A stretch of 64,000 nt of DNA. It comes from Olivibacter sp036959255 (GTDB lineage: Bacteria > Bacteroidota > Bacteroidia > Sphingobacteriales > Sphingobacteriaceae). Below the pieces are notes generated by a model. That model saw only the letters and a list, made by a program, of their open reading frames with translations. It did no database searches and was not told the DNA's origin. The DNA lies in assembly GCF_036959255.1 (NCBI RefSeq), contig NZ_JAWMTI010000012.1, forward strand, positions 51,482-115,481, read 5' to 3'. Made by a program: the position numbers and the translations under genes. Positions 44,593-53,286 of the stretch are shown piece after piece (the stretch's first letter is position 1; every line of letters starts with the position of its first letter).

Positions 44593-46683
44593 ATGGAACA
44601 TTCTCATTCTCAAGGAAACGATGCCGCTCATCACGGCCACCATGGCCATGGTCATAATGCTCATGAACAGATTAAGAATTCAAAACCAGAACACGAGGCA
44701 AACCATGAACACAATCGACCCATGGGGCATGCGGGACACGACCATCATGCGATGATGATTGCTGATTTCCGTAAGCGCTTTTATGTAGTGCTAATACTTA
44801 CCGTTCCAATACTTCTCCTGTCTCACATGATTCAGCAATGGCTTAATATTTATATCGAATTTCCGGGAGATCAATATGTTCTGGCCGCACTTTCATCATT
44901 CGTATTCTTTTACGGCGGATGGCCTTTCCTTAAAGGGTGGGCGGATGAAATGCGTAGTAAAGATCCAGGCATGATGACGCTGATTGGTTTTGCCATCACA
45001 GTTGCCTATGGATATAGTGTTGCAACGGTATTTGGACTAGCGGGGATGGATTTTTTCTGGGAACTGGCAACCTTGATCCTGATTATGCTGTTGGGGCATT
45101 GGATCGAAATGAAATCCATTGCCGGTGCCTCCAGAGAGCTTGAATTGCTCGTACAACTGATGCCGGACGAAGCGCATCTGATAACGGGTGACCATGTCAA
45201 TGACATCAAAACTGCTGATCTGAAAAAAGACGATGTCATACTGATCAAACCTGGGGAGAAAGTTGCAGCCGATGGCACCATCATAGACGGTGAAAGTTTT
45301 TTAAATGAAAGCATGCTTACAGGTGAGTCGAAACCAGTGCTGAAGCGGAAAGGAAATGAAGTAATTGCCGGATCTATTAACGGAAACGGAGCCATCCGGA
45401 TTTCAGTCGCACATGGGGCAGAACAATCCTATTTATCTCAAGTGATTCAACTTGTTCAGGACGCACAGCATTCGAAATCCAAAACGCAGCTCCTGGCCAA
45501 TACTGCTGCCAGATGGCTTACCTTGATCGCTATCTTGGCAGGTATCATAACTTTCTCTTACTGGTATTTTGCAGGAGGGAAAGATTTGGCCTTTTCCATC
45601 GAGCGTATGGTCACCGTAATTGTTATCTGCTGTCCTCATGCACTTGGTTTAGCCGTTCCTTTGGTAGTTGCCAAATCGACTGCTCAATCCGCTAAAAATG
45701 GTTTGTTAATTAAAAATCGGACTGCCTTTGAAAATGCTCGTAAAATCACCACCCTGGTTTTCGACAAGACAGGAACACTCACTGTTGGTAAATTTGAGGT
45801 ATCAAAGGTCGTTAGTTATCAAAGCGGCCTGAATGAGCATGCAATACTACGATTTGCTTCGGCTTTAGAACAAAATTCAGAACATCCCATCGCTACGGGT
45901 ATTATCCAAAAGGTAAAAGAGCTTCAAATCGATATCCCAAAAACACAGAATTTCAACGCTATCACCGGTAAAGGAGTGGAAGCTGATGTGGAGGGAAAGC
46001 AAATAAAGGTCGTTAGTCCGGGTTACCTTAAAGAAAATAAACTGGATTTACCAGGCGAACAGGAGTCGGATGAAGCATCCACCATCGTATTTGTACTAAT
46101 TGATGAAGTCCCAATCGGCTATATTGCATTGGCCGACACGATACGTCCGGAATCTGCGGATGCTATCCGTACATTACACGACCACCATATTAAATCCATC
46201 CTGTTAACAGGAGACAATAAAAAAGTAGCCGCATCTGTCGCTGAAAAGCTCGGTATGAATAGTTTTTTTGCAGAGGTTTTACCTCATCAGAAACTGGAAA
46301 AAATCAAGGAACTGCAAACAAGAGGTGAATATGTGGCCATGACCGGTGACGGTGTCAACGATGCGCCCGCACTGGCCCAGGCCGATGTGGGTATTGCCGT
46401 TGGCTCAGGATCCGATATAGCGGCAGAAACAGCAGGTATCGTTTTGGTGAACAGTAACCCAAAAGATGTCGTTAACCTGATACTTTTTGGAAAGGCTACC
46501 TATCGCAAAATGATCCAAAACCTGGTATGGGCCACCGGTTACAATATTATCGCCTTACCGTTGGCTGCGGGCATCCTTTACGGTCAAGGAATTCTTTTGA
46601 GTCCCGCTGCGGGCGCCATTTTAATGACGGTGAGTACCGTCGTCGTTGCCATCAATGCCAGTCTATTAAAAGTTGGAAACTGA
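44593..46683 (+). CDS. CopB-type (P1B-3) copper-translocating P-type ATPase
   Basis: The N-terminus (about 1-55) is very rich in His, typical of CopB rather than of CxxC HMA domains. The membrane metal-site motif is CCPHALGLAVP (CPH type). Phosphorylation motif DKTGTLT, the actuator TGES, the nucleotide-domain SEHPIATG and GDGVNDAPALAQAD are all present. The predicted role is export of Cu+/Cu2+ or Ag+ from the cytoplasm. At 696 residues it is full length. It is followed 8 bases later by the multicopper oxidase. Confidence 0.93.
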   Translation: MEHSHSQGNDAAHHGHHGHGHNAHEQIKNSKPEHEANHEHNRPMGHAGHDHHAMMIADFRKRFYVVLILTVPILLLSHMIQQWLNIYIEFPGDQYVLAALSSFVFFYGGWPFLKGWADEMRSKDPGMMTLIGFAITVAYGYSVATVFGLAGMDFFWELATLILIMLLGHWIEMKSIAGASRELELLVQLMPDEAHLITGDHVNDIKTADLKKDDVILIKPGEKVAADGTIIDGESFLNESMLTGESKPVLKRKGNEVIAGSINGNGAIRISVAHGAEQSYLSQVIQLVQDAQHSKSKTQLLANTAARWLTLIAILAGIITFSYWYFAGGKDLAFSIERMVTVIVICCPHALGLAVPLVVAKSTAQSAKNGLLIKNRTAFENARKITTLVFDKTGTLTVGKFEVSKVVSYQSGLNEHAILRFASALEQNSEHPIATGIIQKVKELQIDIPKTQNFNAITGKGVEADVEGKQIKVVSPGYLKENKLDLPGEQESDEASTIVFVLIDEVPIGYIALADTIRPESADAIRTLHDHHIKSILLTGDNKKVAASVAEKLGMNSFFAEVLPHQKLEKIKELQTRGEYVAMTGDGVNDAPALAQADVGIAVGSGSDIAAETAGIVLVNSNPKDVVNLILFGKATYRKMIQNLVWATGYNIIALPLAAGILYGQGILLSPAAGAILMTVSTVVVAINASLLKVGN

Positions 46684-46691
46684 AATAAAGG

Positions 46692-49202
46692 ATGAAGATG
46701 ATGAAAAGTAAAAATATAATGAAAATAATATTGGTAGCCTTTCCGTTAGCATTTGCTACTATGGTCTCGGCGCAGCATACGCATCCTAATAAAAACGCGG
46801 TTGACAATCTGCCCCCCCATAAAATGGAAATGGCGGAAGGTCCGGGAAAAACGGTTACCTATCATCTTTATGTGAGCGATACAACGGTCAATTACGCAAA
46901 CAACAAAGAAGTAAAGGGAATTGCCGTAAACGGGCAGATTCCGGCACCGACACTTGAGTTCACCGAGGGCGATACAGCTGTTATTTATGTTCATAATAGG
47001 CTGCATCATCACGAGACCTCCACGCACTGGCACGGGCTATTATTACCCAATATTGAAGACGGTGTTCCTTATCTTACCACTCCACCCATAAAACCGGGAG
47101 GTGTCCGGAAGTTTGTCTTCCCTTTAAAACAGAGCGGTACCTATTGGTACCACTCCCACACGATGCTACAGGAACAGAGTGGGCTATACGGGCCTATCCT
47201 AATACATCCCAGAAAGAAAACACATCCCGTTGACCATGAGGTTGTTTTATTGCTCTCAGACTGGACCAATGAAAATCCGTCGGAAGTTCACCGCACACTC
47301 CGGCGTAACGATCCCGCAAGTGAGTGGTATACCATCAAAAAGGGGTATGCGCAAAGCCTTGATAAACTGATTTCACACGGGTCTTATTTTCAGAGGGTAA
47401 AAAGTGCATGGACAAGGATGCCTGCAATGGATCTTTCTGATGTCTATTACGATGCCTTTCTGGTAAACGGAAAACGTTCCATTGATCTGTCGCAATATAA
47501 GCCGGGTGATCGTCTTCGGGTAAGAGTGATCAACGGCTCCTCTTCCACTTATTTTTACCTGAATTATGGAGGTGGAAAAATACGCCTTATATCCGCAGAT
47601 GGCTTGGACGTTACTCCCATATCCATTGATAAGATATTGATCGGAACGGCAGAAACGTACGATTTCCTTATTACCGTGCCATCTGATGGTGCTTATGAAT
47701 TGCGGGCAACTCCCCAGGATGTTTCCGGCTCCACTTCCGTTTTTATCGGTTCCGGTGAGAAGGTAATGGCAAGAAACATTTCCAGACCCGATGTATGGAA
47801 TATGGATAAAATGATGATGGATATGACGGTGAATTTTCCGGGACGAATGAAAATGAGCGGTATGGACCACGGAACGATGGAAAACATGGATATGGAAGGG
47901 ATGGACATGGGCGGTATGGAAGAAAAGAACAAGGCTCCAAAAAAAGTTTCCCGGAAAAAACAGCCCCCCACCGATAATCAGCATTCCGGTCATGACATGA
48001 AGATGGATGATGGGATAAAGATGAAGGATTCCCTACAAAAACAGGATCATCGCGGACACAAGAAGGAGAGTAACGACGTGGGAAAAATGAAGATGGAACC
48101 GGACAGCGCCGATCATATGGCACATAGGCGGCATATGGAAGAAAGTAAGCCAAGTGAAAAAGCAATAGATCATTCTATGCACGGCGAAATGACCGGTCGC
48201 CAGATGGGGCCGGATTCAACGGAAGAGGTGGTGTTTAATTATGACATGTTGAAAGCTTTGGAAAAGACCACTTTTGATCCCGCACGTCCAAAAAAGAATT
48301 ATCATCTTACACTGACGGGCAATATGTACCGTTACGTGTGGTCGATCAATAAAAAAGTGCTTTCCGAAGCTGATATGATCAACATAAAAAAAGGAGAAGT
48401 TGTACAGTTCACTTTGGAGAACACCACGATGATGAATCATCCTATGCATTTGCATGGGCACTTCTTCAGGGTGCTGAACAAAAATGGAGAGTATTCCCCT
48501 CTTAAACATACCGTAGACGTTCCGCCAATGACCAGCGTAACCATTGAGTTTTCCGCGGACGAGGAGAAGGACTGGTTCTTTCATTGTCATATCCTGTACC
48601 ACATGATGAGCGGTATGGCACGCATTGTCCATTATGAAGGAAGCGAACGTGATACCGCACTAGCCGATGCGCCTCTGAAGAACTTATTCAAGGAAGATCG
48701 GCAATGGTTCTTTTATGGAAGCCTTGCAGCCAAAAGCCATATGAGTGAATTACAGGCCAACTACTTTAACTCCCGAAATGCTTTTCGTGTGGAAGCAAAT
48801 GCAAACTACGACGGTCAGTACGAGGCAGAGGTGTCATATGAACGGTACCTGAACGATTGGTTAAGACCTTATGTCGGTTTTCGCGGGTTACAGCAAAAGT
48901 ACTACAACGTATTTAACGGAAGGCAAACTTTTGAACAGGATTATGAGTTGCCTGTACTGGGTTTCAGGTATACGTTACCATTTTTTATTGAAGCGGATGT
49001 AAGTGTAAACATGAAGGGACGTGTGCGGGGCGAGCTTGAAGGTGAACAATGGCTTCTTCCCAGGATGTTCTTTAACTGGCGTGCAAATACAGATAAAGAA
49101 TACCATTTGGACCTTGAATATATGCTAGCGAAAAAGATATCTCTTTCAGCAGGATATGACTCACGGTACCGTTGGGGAGGAGGCTTATTGGTAAGATTTT
49201 AG
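46692..49202 (+). CDS. Multicopper oxidase (CopA/PcoA-like) fused to a C-terminal PcoB/CopB-like domain
   Basis: A signal peptide (1-28) precedes cupredoxin domains. The copper ligands are visible as THWHG (111-115), WYHSH (152-156), HPMHLHGHF (about 580) and FFHCHILYHMMSGM (about 630-643). A Met/His-rich linker (about 370-515) with many MxxM and DHxxM groups could bind Cu+. Residues 652-836 are unlike an oxidase. They are rich in amphipathic strands (VSYERYLNDWLRPYVGFRG, LLVRF end) and resemble the outer-membrane CopB/PcoB protein. It probably oxidises Cu+ in the periplasm. Confidence 0.88.
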   Translation: MKMMKSKNIMKIILVAFPLAFATMVSAQHTHPNKNAVDNLPPHKMEMAEGPGKTVTYHLYVSDTTVNYANNKEVKGIAVNGQIPAPTLEFTEGDTAVIYVHNRLHHHETSTHWHGLLLPNIEDGVPYLTTPPIKPGGVRKFVFPLKQSGTYWYHSHTMLQEQSGLYGPILIHPRKKTHPVDHEVVLLLSDWTNENPSEVHRTLRRNDPASEWYTIKKGYAQSLDKLISHGSYFQRVKSAWTRMPAMDLSDVYYDAFLVNGKRSIDLSQYKPGDRLRVRVINGSSSTYFYLNYGGGKIRLISADGLDVTPISIDKILIGTAETYDFLITVPSDGAYELRATPQDVSGSTSVFIGSGEKVMARNISRPDVWNMDKMMMDMTVNFPGRMKMSGMDHGTMENMDMEGMDMGGMEEKNKAPKKVSRKKQPPTDNQHSGHDMKMDDGIKMKDSLQKQDHRGHKKESNDVGKMKMEPDSADHMAHRRHMEESKPSEKAIDHSMHGEMTGRQMGPDSTEEVVFNYDMLKALEKTTFDPARPKKNYHLTLTGNMYRYVWSINKKVLSEADMINIKKGEVVQFTLENTTMMNHPMHLHGHFFRVLNKNGEYSPLKHTVDVPPMTSVTIEFSADEEKDWFFHCHILYHMMSGMARIVHYEGSERDTALADAPLKNLFKEDRQWFFYGSLAAKSHMSELQANYFNSRNAFRVEANANYDGQYEAEVSYERYLNDWLRPYVGFRGLQQKYYNVFNGRQTFEQDYELPVLGFRYTLPFFIEADVSVNMKGRVRGELEGEQWLLPRMFFNWRANTDKEYHLDLEYMLAKKISLSAGYDSRYRWGGGLLVRF

Positions 49203-49224
49203 TTTTTAGTACAGTAATTACCTC

Positions 49225-49254
49225 AAGTGGTGCCTTTTTTAAAGGGCATCACTT
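49225..49254 (+). terminator. Terminator at the end of metal unit 1
   Basis: AAGTGGTGCC (49225-49234) pairs with GGCATCACTT (49245-49254), including one G-T pair, and is followed by CTTTTA. It separates the oxidase gene from the CopA unit, which has its own promoter. Confidence 0.65.
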
Positions 49255-49266
49255 CTTTTAGTTAAA

Positions 49267-49326
49267 ATTATGTAAGCTTTTCTCGGAATCATGTAAAGAG
49301 TCGGGTAGTGACCTTGTTTACCTTTG
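49267..49326 (+). promoter_or_regulatory. Composite activator site and promoter of metal unit 2
   Basis: ATTATGTAA (49267-49275) and ATCATGTAA (49288-49296) are 21 bases apart. After 22 bases comes TACCTTTG (49319-49326), a perfect -7 element. The CGGA before the second repeat is also shared with the first copy at 35418-35476. The -7 element lies within the extended reading frame that opens at 49308, so translation must begin later, at 49347. Confidence 0.7.
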
Positions 49327-49346
49327 TACTATCAAAATCAAAGGAA

Positions 49347-51575
49347 ATGTTAAGTAAAGAAAATATAGAAACCATTTCACTTCCCGTGTTGGGAATGACC
49401 TGTGCAGCCTGCGCTGTAAGCGTAGAATCAATGGTCAAATCACTCTTCGGAGTGAACAATGCTGAGGTGAACTATGCTACCCAAACCGTAAAGGTCGCAT
49501 ATGATCCGACTACAGTTCAGCCAAATAAATTCAGGGAAGCAGTCCAATCTATCGGATATGACCTGGTTTTGGATATGGAAAGAGGCAAAGAAGTGCAAGA
49601 GGAAGCACAGAAAAATCAATACAAAACGTTAAAAACCAGAATTGTTGCTACTTCTATTCTAACTATACCCATTGTTATTCTCGGGATGTTCCTAATGGAT
49701 ATGCCCTACGCCAATTATATCATGTTGGCGTTGTCAACTCCTGTACTTTTTATCTTCGGAAAAAGCTTTTTTATCAATGCATACAGACAAGCTAAACACG
49801 GAAGGTCCAATATGGACACACTGGTGGCTTTAAGTACCGGTATCGCTTACCTTTTTAGTGTTTTCAATACCTTTTATCCCGAATTCTGGCATCAGAGAGG
49901 CCTTCACCCCCATGTATATTACGAAGCAGCTGCTGTAGTGATCCTGTTCATTATGCTAGGCAAATTGCTAGAAGAACGGGCTAAGTCCAATACCTCTTCC
50001 GCCATCAAAAAATTAATCGGATTGCAACCGAAAAATGTCTTTGTCATTACAGAAGAAGGCGAAAAAGAAATACCCATTGCGGAGGTACAAGTCGGAGACC
50101 AATTATTAGTAAGATCAGGAGAAAAAATTCCGGTAGATGGGGCAGTATACGAAGGTACATCCTATGTTGATGAGAGTATGGTTACGGGCGAGCCTGTTGC
50201 CGTTATCAAGGTCACTGGAGACAAAGTTTATGCCGGTACAATCAATCAAAAAGGAAGTTTCCGTTTTGTTGCAGAGAAGGTCGGTTCCGATACGATGTTG
50301 TCACAGATCATCCAGTTGGTACAGGATGCCCAGGGATCAAAAGCCCCTGTTCAAAAGCTTGTCGATAAAATTGCCGGTATTTTTGTGCCGATTGTTATAC
50401 TGATTTCACTAATTACCTTAGGTACGTGGGTGTTACTCGGAGGTGAACATGCCTTTACGCAGGGTATGTTGGCGATGGTTACGGTCTTGGTAATTGCGTG
50501 CCCCTGTGCACTTGGCCTTGCTACTCCCACAGCAATCATGGTTGGTATTGGTAAAGGTGCTGAACATGGTATCCTTATAAAAGACGCAGAGGCATTGGAA
50601 CTAGGTTATAAAGTAAATGCCATTATATTAGATAAAACCGGAACCATAACAGAAGGTAAACCTACTGTCACTGATATTCTCTGGAACGCTGCATTATCGA
50701 TCGAACAATCGAAATTGGAAAGCATTTTTCTTGCGCTCGAACAACAGTCGGAGCACCCTTTAGCAGAGGCCATTGTAAAGTATTTAAAGTCAGGGGAAAT
50801 TGTTGCTGTAAATGTTCAACATTTTGAAAGCCTTACGGGTAAAGGTGTGGAGGCCAAATTTGAAGGCGATAAATACTTGGCAGGAAGCCGTAAACTTTTA
50901 GATGAGCTTCATGTTGAAATTCCCACAGTTCTGAAAAGGCAAGTTTCCGAATTGCAAGAACAGGCAAAAACTGTTATCTATTTTTTTAATGATAAACAAG
51001 TTCTTGCCATAGTAGCTATAACCGATAGGATTAAGGAAGGATCCAAAAAAGCTATTGAAACGCTGACTAAAAAAGGGATAGAAGTCTATATGCTTACCGG
51101 AGATAACCAGCAAACAGCGGCGGCCGTTGCTTCTCAAGTCGGAATCACAAATTATAGGGCTGAAGTTTACCCTTCTGACAAAGCTGATTTCGTTAAGAAA
51201 TTGCAAGCAGAAGGAAAAGTTGTTGGCATGATTGGCGATGGTATTAACGATAGCCAGGCATTGGCACAGGCAGATCTTTCCATTGCAATGGGAAAAGGAT
51301 CGGATATAGCGATTGATGTAGCAAAAATGACTTTGGTATCCTCCGATTTACAGCAGGTTCCTAAGGCGCTCCGTCTTTCTCGGCAAACGGTTAAAACGAT
51401 CAGGCAGAATCTTTTCTGGGCATTTATATATAACCTGATTGGTATTCCTATTGCGGCAGGGATTCTCTATCCGATCAACGGATTCTTATTGAATCCAATG
51501 ATTGCGGGTGCCGCAATGGCCTTAAGTTCTGTCTCCGTTGTTAGTAACAGCCTTCGTTTAAAATGGCAAAAATAA
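49347..51575 (+). CDS. copA: CopA-type (P1B-1) Cu+-exporting P-type ATPase
   Basis: One N-terminal HMA domain with GMTCAAC (Cys19, Cys22) is followed by the actuator (VTGEP), the membrane metal motif ACPCALGLATP, DKTGTITEGKP, QQSEHPLAEAI and GDGINDSQALAQAD. The predicted role is Cu+ (or Ag+) export from the cytoplasm. The frame opens at 49308, but a promoter -7 element lies at 49319-49326 and AAAGGAA sits just before the ATG at 49347, which gives 742 residues. GDGINDSQAL replaces the more usual GDGINDAPAL. Confidence 0.94.
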   Translation: MLSKENIETISLPVLGMTCAACAVSVESMVKSLFGVNNAEVNYATQTVKVAYDPTTVQPNKFREAVQSIGYDLVLDMERGKEVQEEAQKNQYKTLKTRIVATSILTIPIVILGMFLMDMPYANYIMLALSTPVLFIFGKSFFINAYRQAKHGRSNMDTLVALSTGIAYLFSVFNTFYPEFWHQRGLHPHVYYEAAAVVILFIMLGKLLEERAKSNTSSAIKKLIGLQPKNVFVITEEGEKEIPIAEVQVGDQLLVRSGEKIPVDGAVYEGTSYVDESMVTGEPVAVIKVTGDKVYAGTINQKGSFRFVAEKVGSDTMLSQIIQLVQDAQGSKAPVQKLVDKIAGIFVPIVILISLITLGTWVLLGGEHAFTQGMLAMVTVLVIACPCALGLATPTAIMVGIGKGAEHGILIKDAEALELGYKVNAIILDKTGTITEGKPTVTDILWNAALSIEQSKLESIFLALEQQSEHPLAEAIVKYLKSGEIVAVNVQHFESLTGKGVEAKFEGDKYLAGSRKLLDELHVEIPTVLKRQVSELQEQAKTVIYFFNDKQVLAIVAITDRIKEGSKKAIETLTKKGIEVYMLTGDNQQTAAAVASQVGITNYRAEVYPSDKADFVKKLQAEGKVVGMIGDGINDSQALAQADLSIAMGKGSDIAIDVAKMTLVSSDLQQVPKALRLSRQTVKTIRQNLFWAFIYNLIGIPIAAGILYPINGFLLNPMIAGAAMALSSVSVVSNSLRLKWQK

Positions 51576-52447
51576 CCAACATGGAAAAGCGGTTGATGCG
51601 ATCAACTAATGAAATACGGAAATTTTGCTTTCAAAGCAGTGATGGCCACATTCTTTATGCGACTTCTGTTGGCGCAATCGAAAAAGATACAGACTCAATT
51701 GTCGTGTTAATGCACGGGGGTGGCCCGGACCATCAAAGTCTCATTCCTTTAGCAAAAGCTCTGTCGAGCAAACATTCAGTTGTTCTGCCAGACTTACGGG
51801 GATACGGAAAAACGGTTTGTTATGATAGAAACTCATATACATGGAATAGGTATGCGGAAGATGTGAGGGATCTCATCGACTATTTACAAGTACCTTCAAT
51901 AATATTGGGAGGCGCTGGAATAGGTGCGACGATTGCGCTTAAATCGGCAATAACTTTTCCAGAAAGGTTACGGGCACTGATTCTCATCAGTATTGAAGAA
52001 ATTGAAGACGATAAGGCGAAAGCAAAAGAAATTGAGCTGTTGGAAGCGTTTGCTGCACGAGTCTTAAGTTATGGCATAGAGGCAGCTTGGGAGCCTATCC
52101 TTAAGAATTTATCGCCAGTAATTGGAGATATGGTGAAAGATGCCATTCCCCGCTCTGAGCCGGCAAGTATCTCGGCAGCGGCAGCGATAGTATACGACCG
52201 CGCTTTTTACGATTATAAGGAATTAAAAGATATTGCCATTCCAACGTTCATAATACCTGGAAATGATAATCGCCATCCTGCGGTGTTAGCCAAAAATTTA
52301 GTAAAACTTTTGGTTAATGCACAGCTTTCGACCACATCACTCTCAAATGATATTCGAACAATCGATGATTTCTCAAAGTCCTTGGCGCCGTGTATAAAAC
52401 AATTTATAAATGATCTACCGTCTGAGAAAATTCTACATAAAGATTAA
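51563..52447 (+). CDS. Alpha/beta-hydrolase-fold protein lacking the nucleophile serine
   Basis: The fold is clear: VVLMHGGGPDHQSL oxyanion region, LPDLRGYGKT, and an elbow-like ILGGAGIGATIAL. The nucleophile position of the GxSxG elbow is Gly119 (codon GGA) instead of Ser, and no clear catalytic His follows the PGNDNRHP acid region. It is therefore probably not a typical hydrolase and could bind a ligand or partner. Its first codons overlap the copA end, and the CopZ-like gene follows, placing it inside the copper unit. ATG at 51581 is an alternative start. Confidence 0.8.
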   Translation: MAKITNMEKRLMRSTNEIRKFCFQSSDGHILYATSVGAIEKDTDSIVVLMHGGGPDHQSLIPLAKALSSKHSVVLPDLRGYGKTVCYDRNSYTWNRYAEDVRDLIDYLQVPSIILGGAGIGATIALKSAITFPERLRALILISIEEIEDDKAKAKEIELLEAFAARVLSYGIEAAWEPILKNLSPVIGDMVKDAIPRSEPASISAAAAIVYDRAFYDYKELKDIAIPTFIIPGNDNRHPAVLAKNLVKLLVNAQLSTTSLSNDIRTIDDFSKSLAPCIKQFINDLPSEKILHKD

Positions 52448-52491
52448 TACAGGTTAAACTCACATTTTTTATTAATTTATCAGTAAATATC

Positions 52492-52704
52492 ATGGGAACA
52501 TTAACGTTCAAAACAAACATCAAATGCAGCGGCTGTATAGAAACTGTCACCCCTTTTTTGAATAACCTCTCAGAAATTGAAAAATGGGAAGTTGATACCG
52601 CTAGCCCGGACAAGATATTAACTGTTCAAGGCGACGAATCGCTAAACGATCAAAAGGTAATATCTTTACTAGAACAAGCCGGATATAAAGCTGAAAAGGC
52701 TTAA
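52492..52704 (+). CDS. CopZ-like HMA copper chaperone
   Basis: A 70-residue stand-alone heavy-metal-associated domain with the metal site KCSGC (Cys12, Cys15) and no signal peptide, so it is cytoplasmic. It would carry Cu+ to the CopA ATPase encoded upstream or buffer it. The KYxxEKA-type C-terminus (GYKAEKA) is usual for the family. A terminator follows. Confidence 0.88.
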   Translation: MGTLTFKTNIKCSGCIETVTPFLNNLSEIEKWEVDTASPDKILTVQGDESLNDQKVISLLEQAGYKAEKA

Positions 52705-52710
52705 TCCATA

Positions 52711-52732
52711 ACAGGTAGAATTTTCTACCTGT
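52711..52732 (+). terminator. Terminator after the CopZ-like gene
   Basis: ACAGGTAGAA (52711-52720) pairs with TTCTACCTGT (52723-52732), with the innermost pairs probably opened to form the loop, followed by a T-rich run. Confidence 0.75.
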
Positions 52733-52795
52733 TTTTTATTTTTTTTAAAACAAAAAAAAATCTATTATGTACTAAGATTAAGAAACCGGTTCTCG

Positions 52796-53215
52796 GTGAA
52801 GAATATGAGAAAAGTAGGAGCCATAAATTTTGCAGCATTCTATCTGTTACTTACAACAGGTCTGTTTGTATGTATCTTACATTGTAGCGGCAACTATCTA
52901 TTTAAAGACGAATCCTCAACTTCATTAGCGCACAATAGTGACAGCAAAGAGCACAAATCAAAAAAGTCTTGCGACAAAGGAAAAGATTGCGATTGTTGTA
53001 AAGAGCATGGCGAATATGTCATTAAGGAAAATATCACAACCCAAAAACAAACGCTAGACGGGCCTGGATTATATTGCTTGCTTGGTCAAGAAAAAAGATT
53101 TCTATATACATTCAATGCGACCGAGGTAAAATTGCAGGTATGTTCTATGGATACGGGGCCACCCAAGGTTCGAAAGAAGCCCATTTATATACTAAACCAA
53201 ACCCTCCTTATTTGA
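52796..53215 (+). CDS. Second HYC_CC_PP-like small exported protein
   Basis: The 139-residue protein has an N-terminal hydrophobic segment (about 10-28) with a Cys-x-x-x-Cys-like FVCILHC, then Lys/His/Cys-rich KEHKSKKSCDKGKDCDCCKEHGE. PP near the end is followed by KPIYILNQTLLI. The order HC ... CC ... PP ... P-I/L-Y-x-x-N-Q is the same as in the gene at 35484, so the two are divergent relatives. The listed start is GTG; ATG at 52805 is also possible. It probably binds metal in the envelope. Confidence 0.65.
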   Translation: MKNMRKVGAINFAAFYLLLTTGLFVCILHCSGNYLFKDESSTSLAHNSDSKEHKSKKSCDKGKDCDCCKEHGEYVIKENITTQKQTLDGPGLYCLLGQEKRFLYTFNATEVKLQVCSMDTGPPKVRKKPIYILNQTLLI

Positions 53216-53286
53216 TTTCAAGCTGTCTCGTAAGATTCTTCTCAAGAGATCAGTAACTCTATTTTTTTATTAAGCTTGAAAATTAC

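Noticed and set aside
47373..47993. Long antisense frame over the multicopper oxidase
   Set aside because: It is the mirror of a Met/His-rich coding region, giving His/Ile-rich sequence without family features.
52765..52773. ATTATGTAC before the second HYC_CC_PP-like gene as a third regulator site
   Set aside because: No second repeat is found 21 bases away and no -7 element follows at 22 bases.
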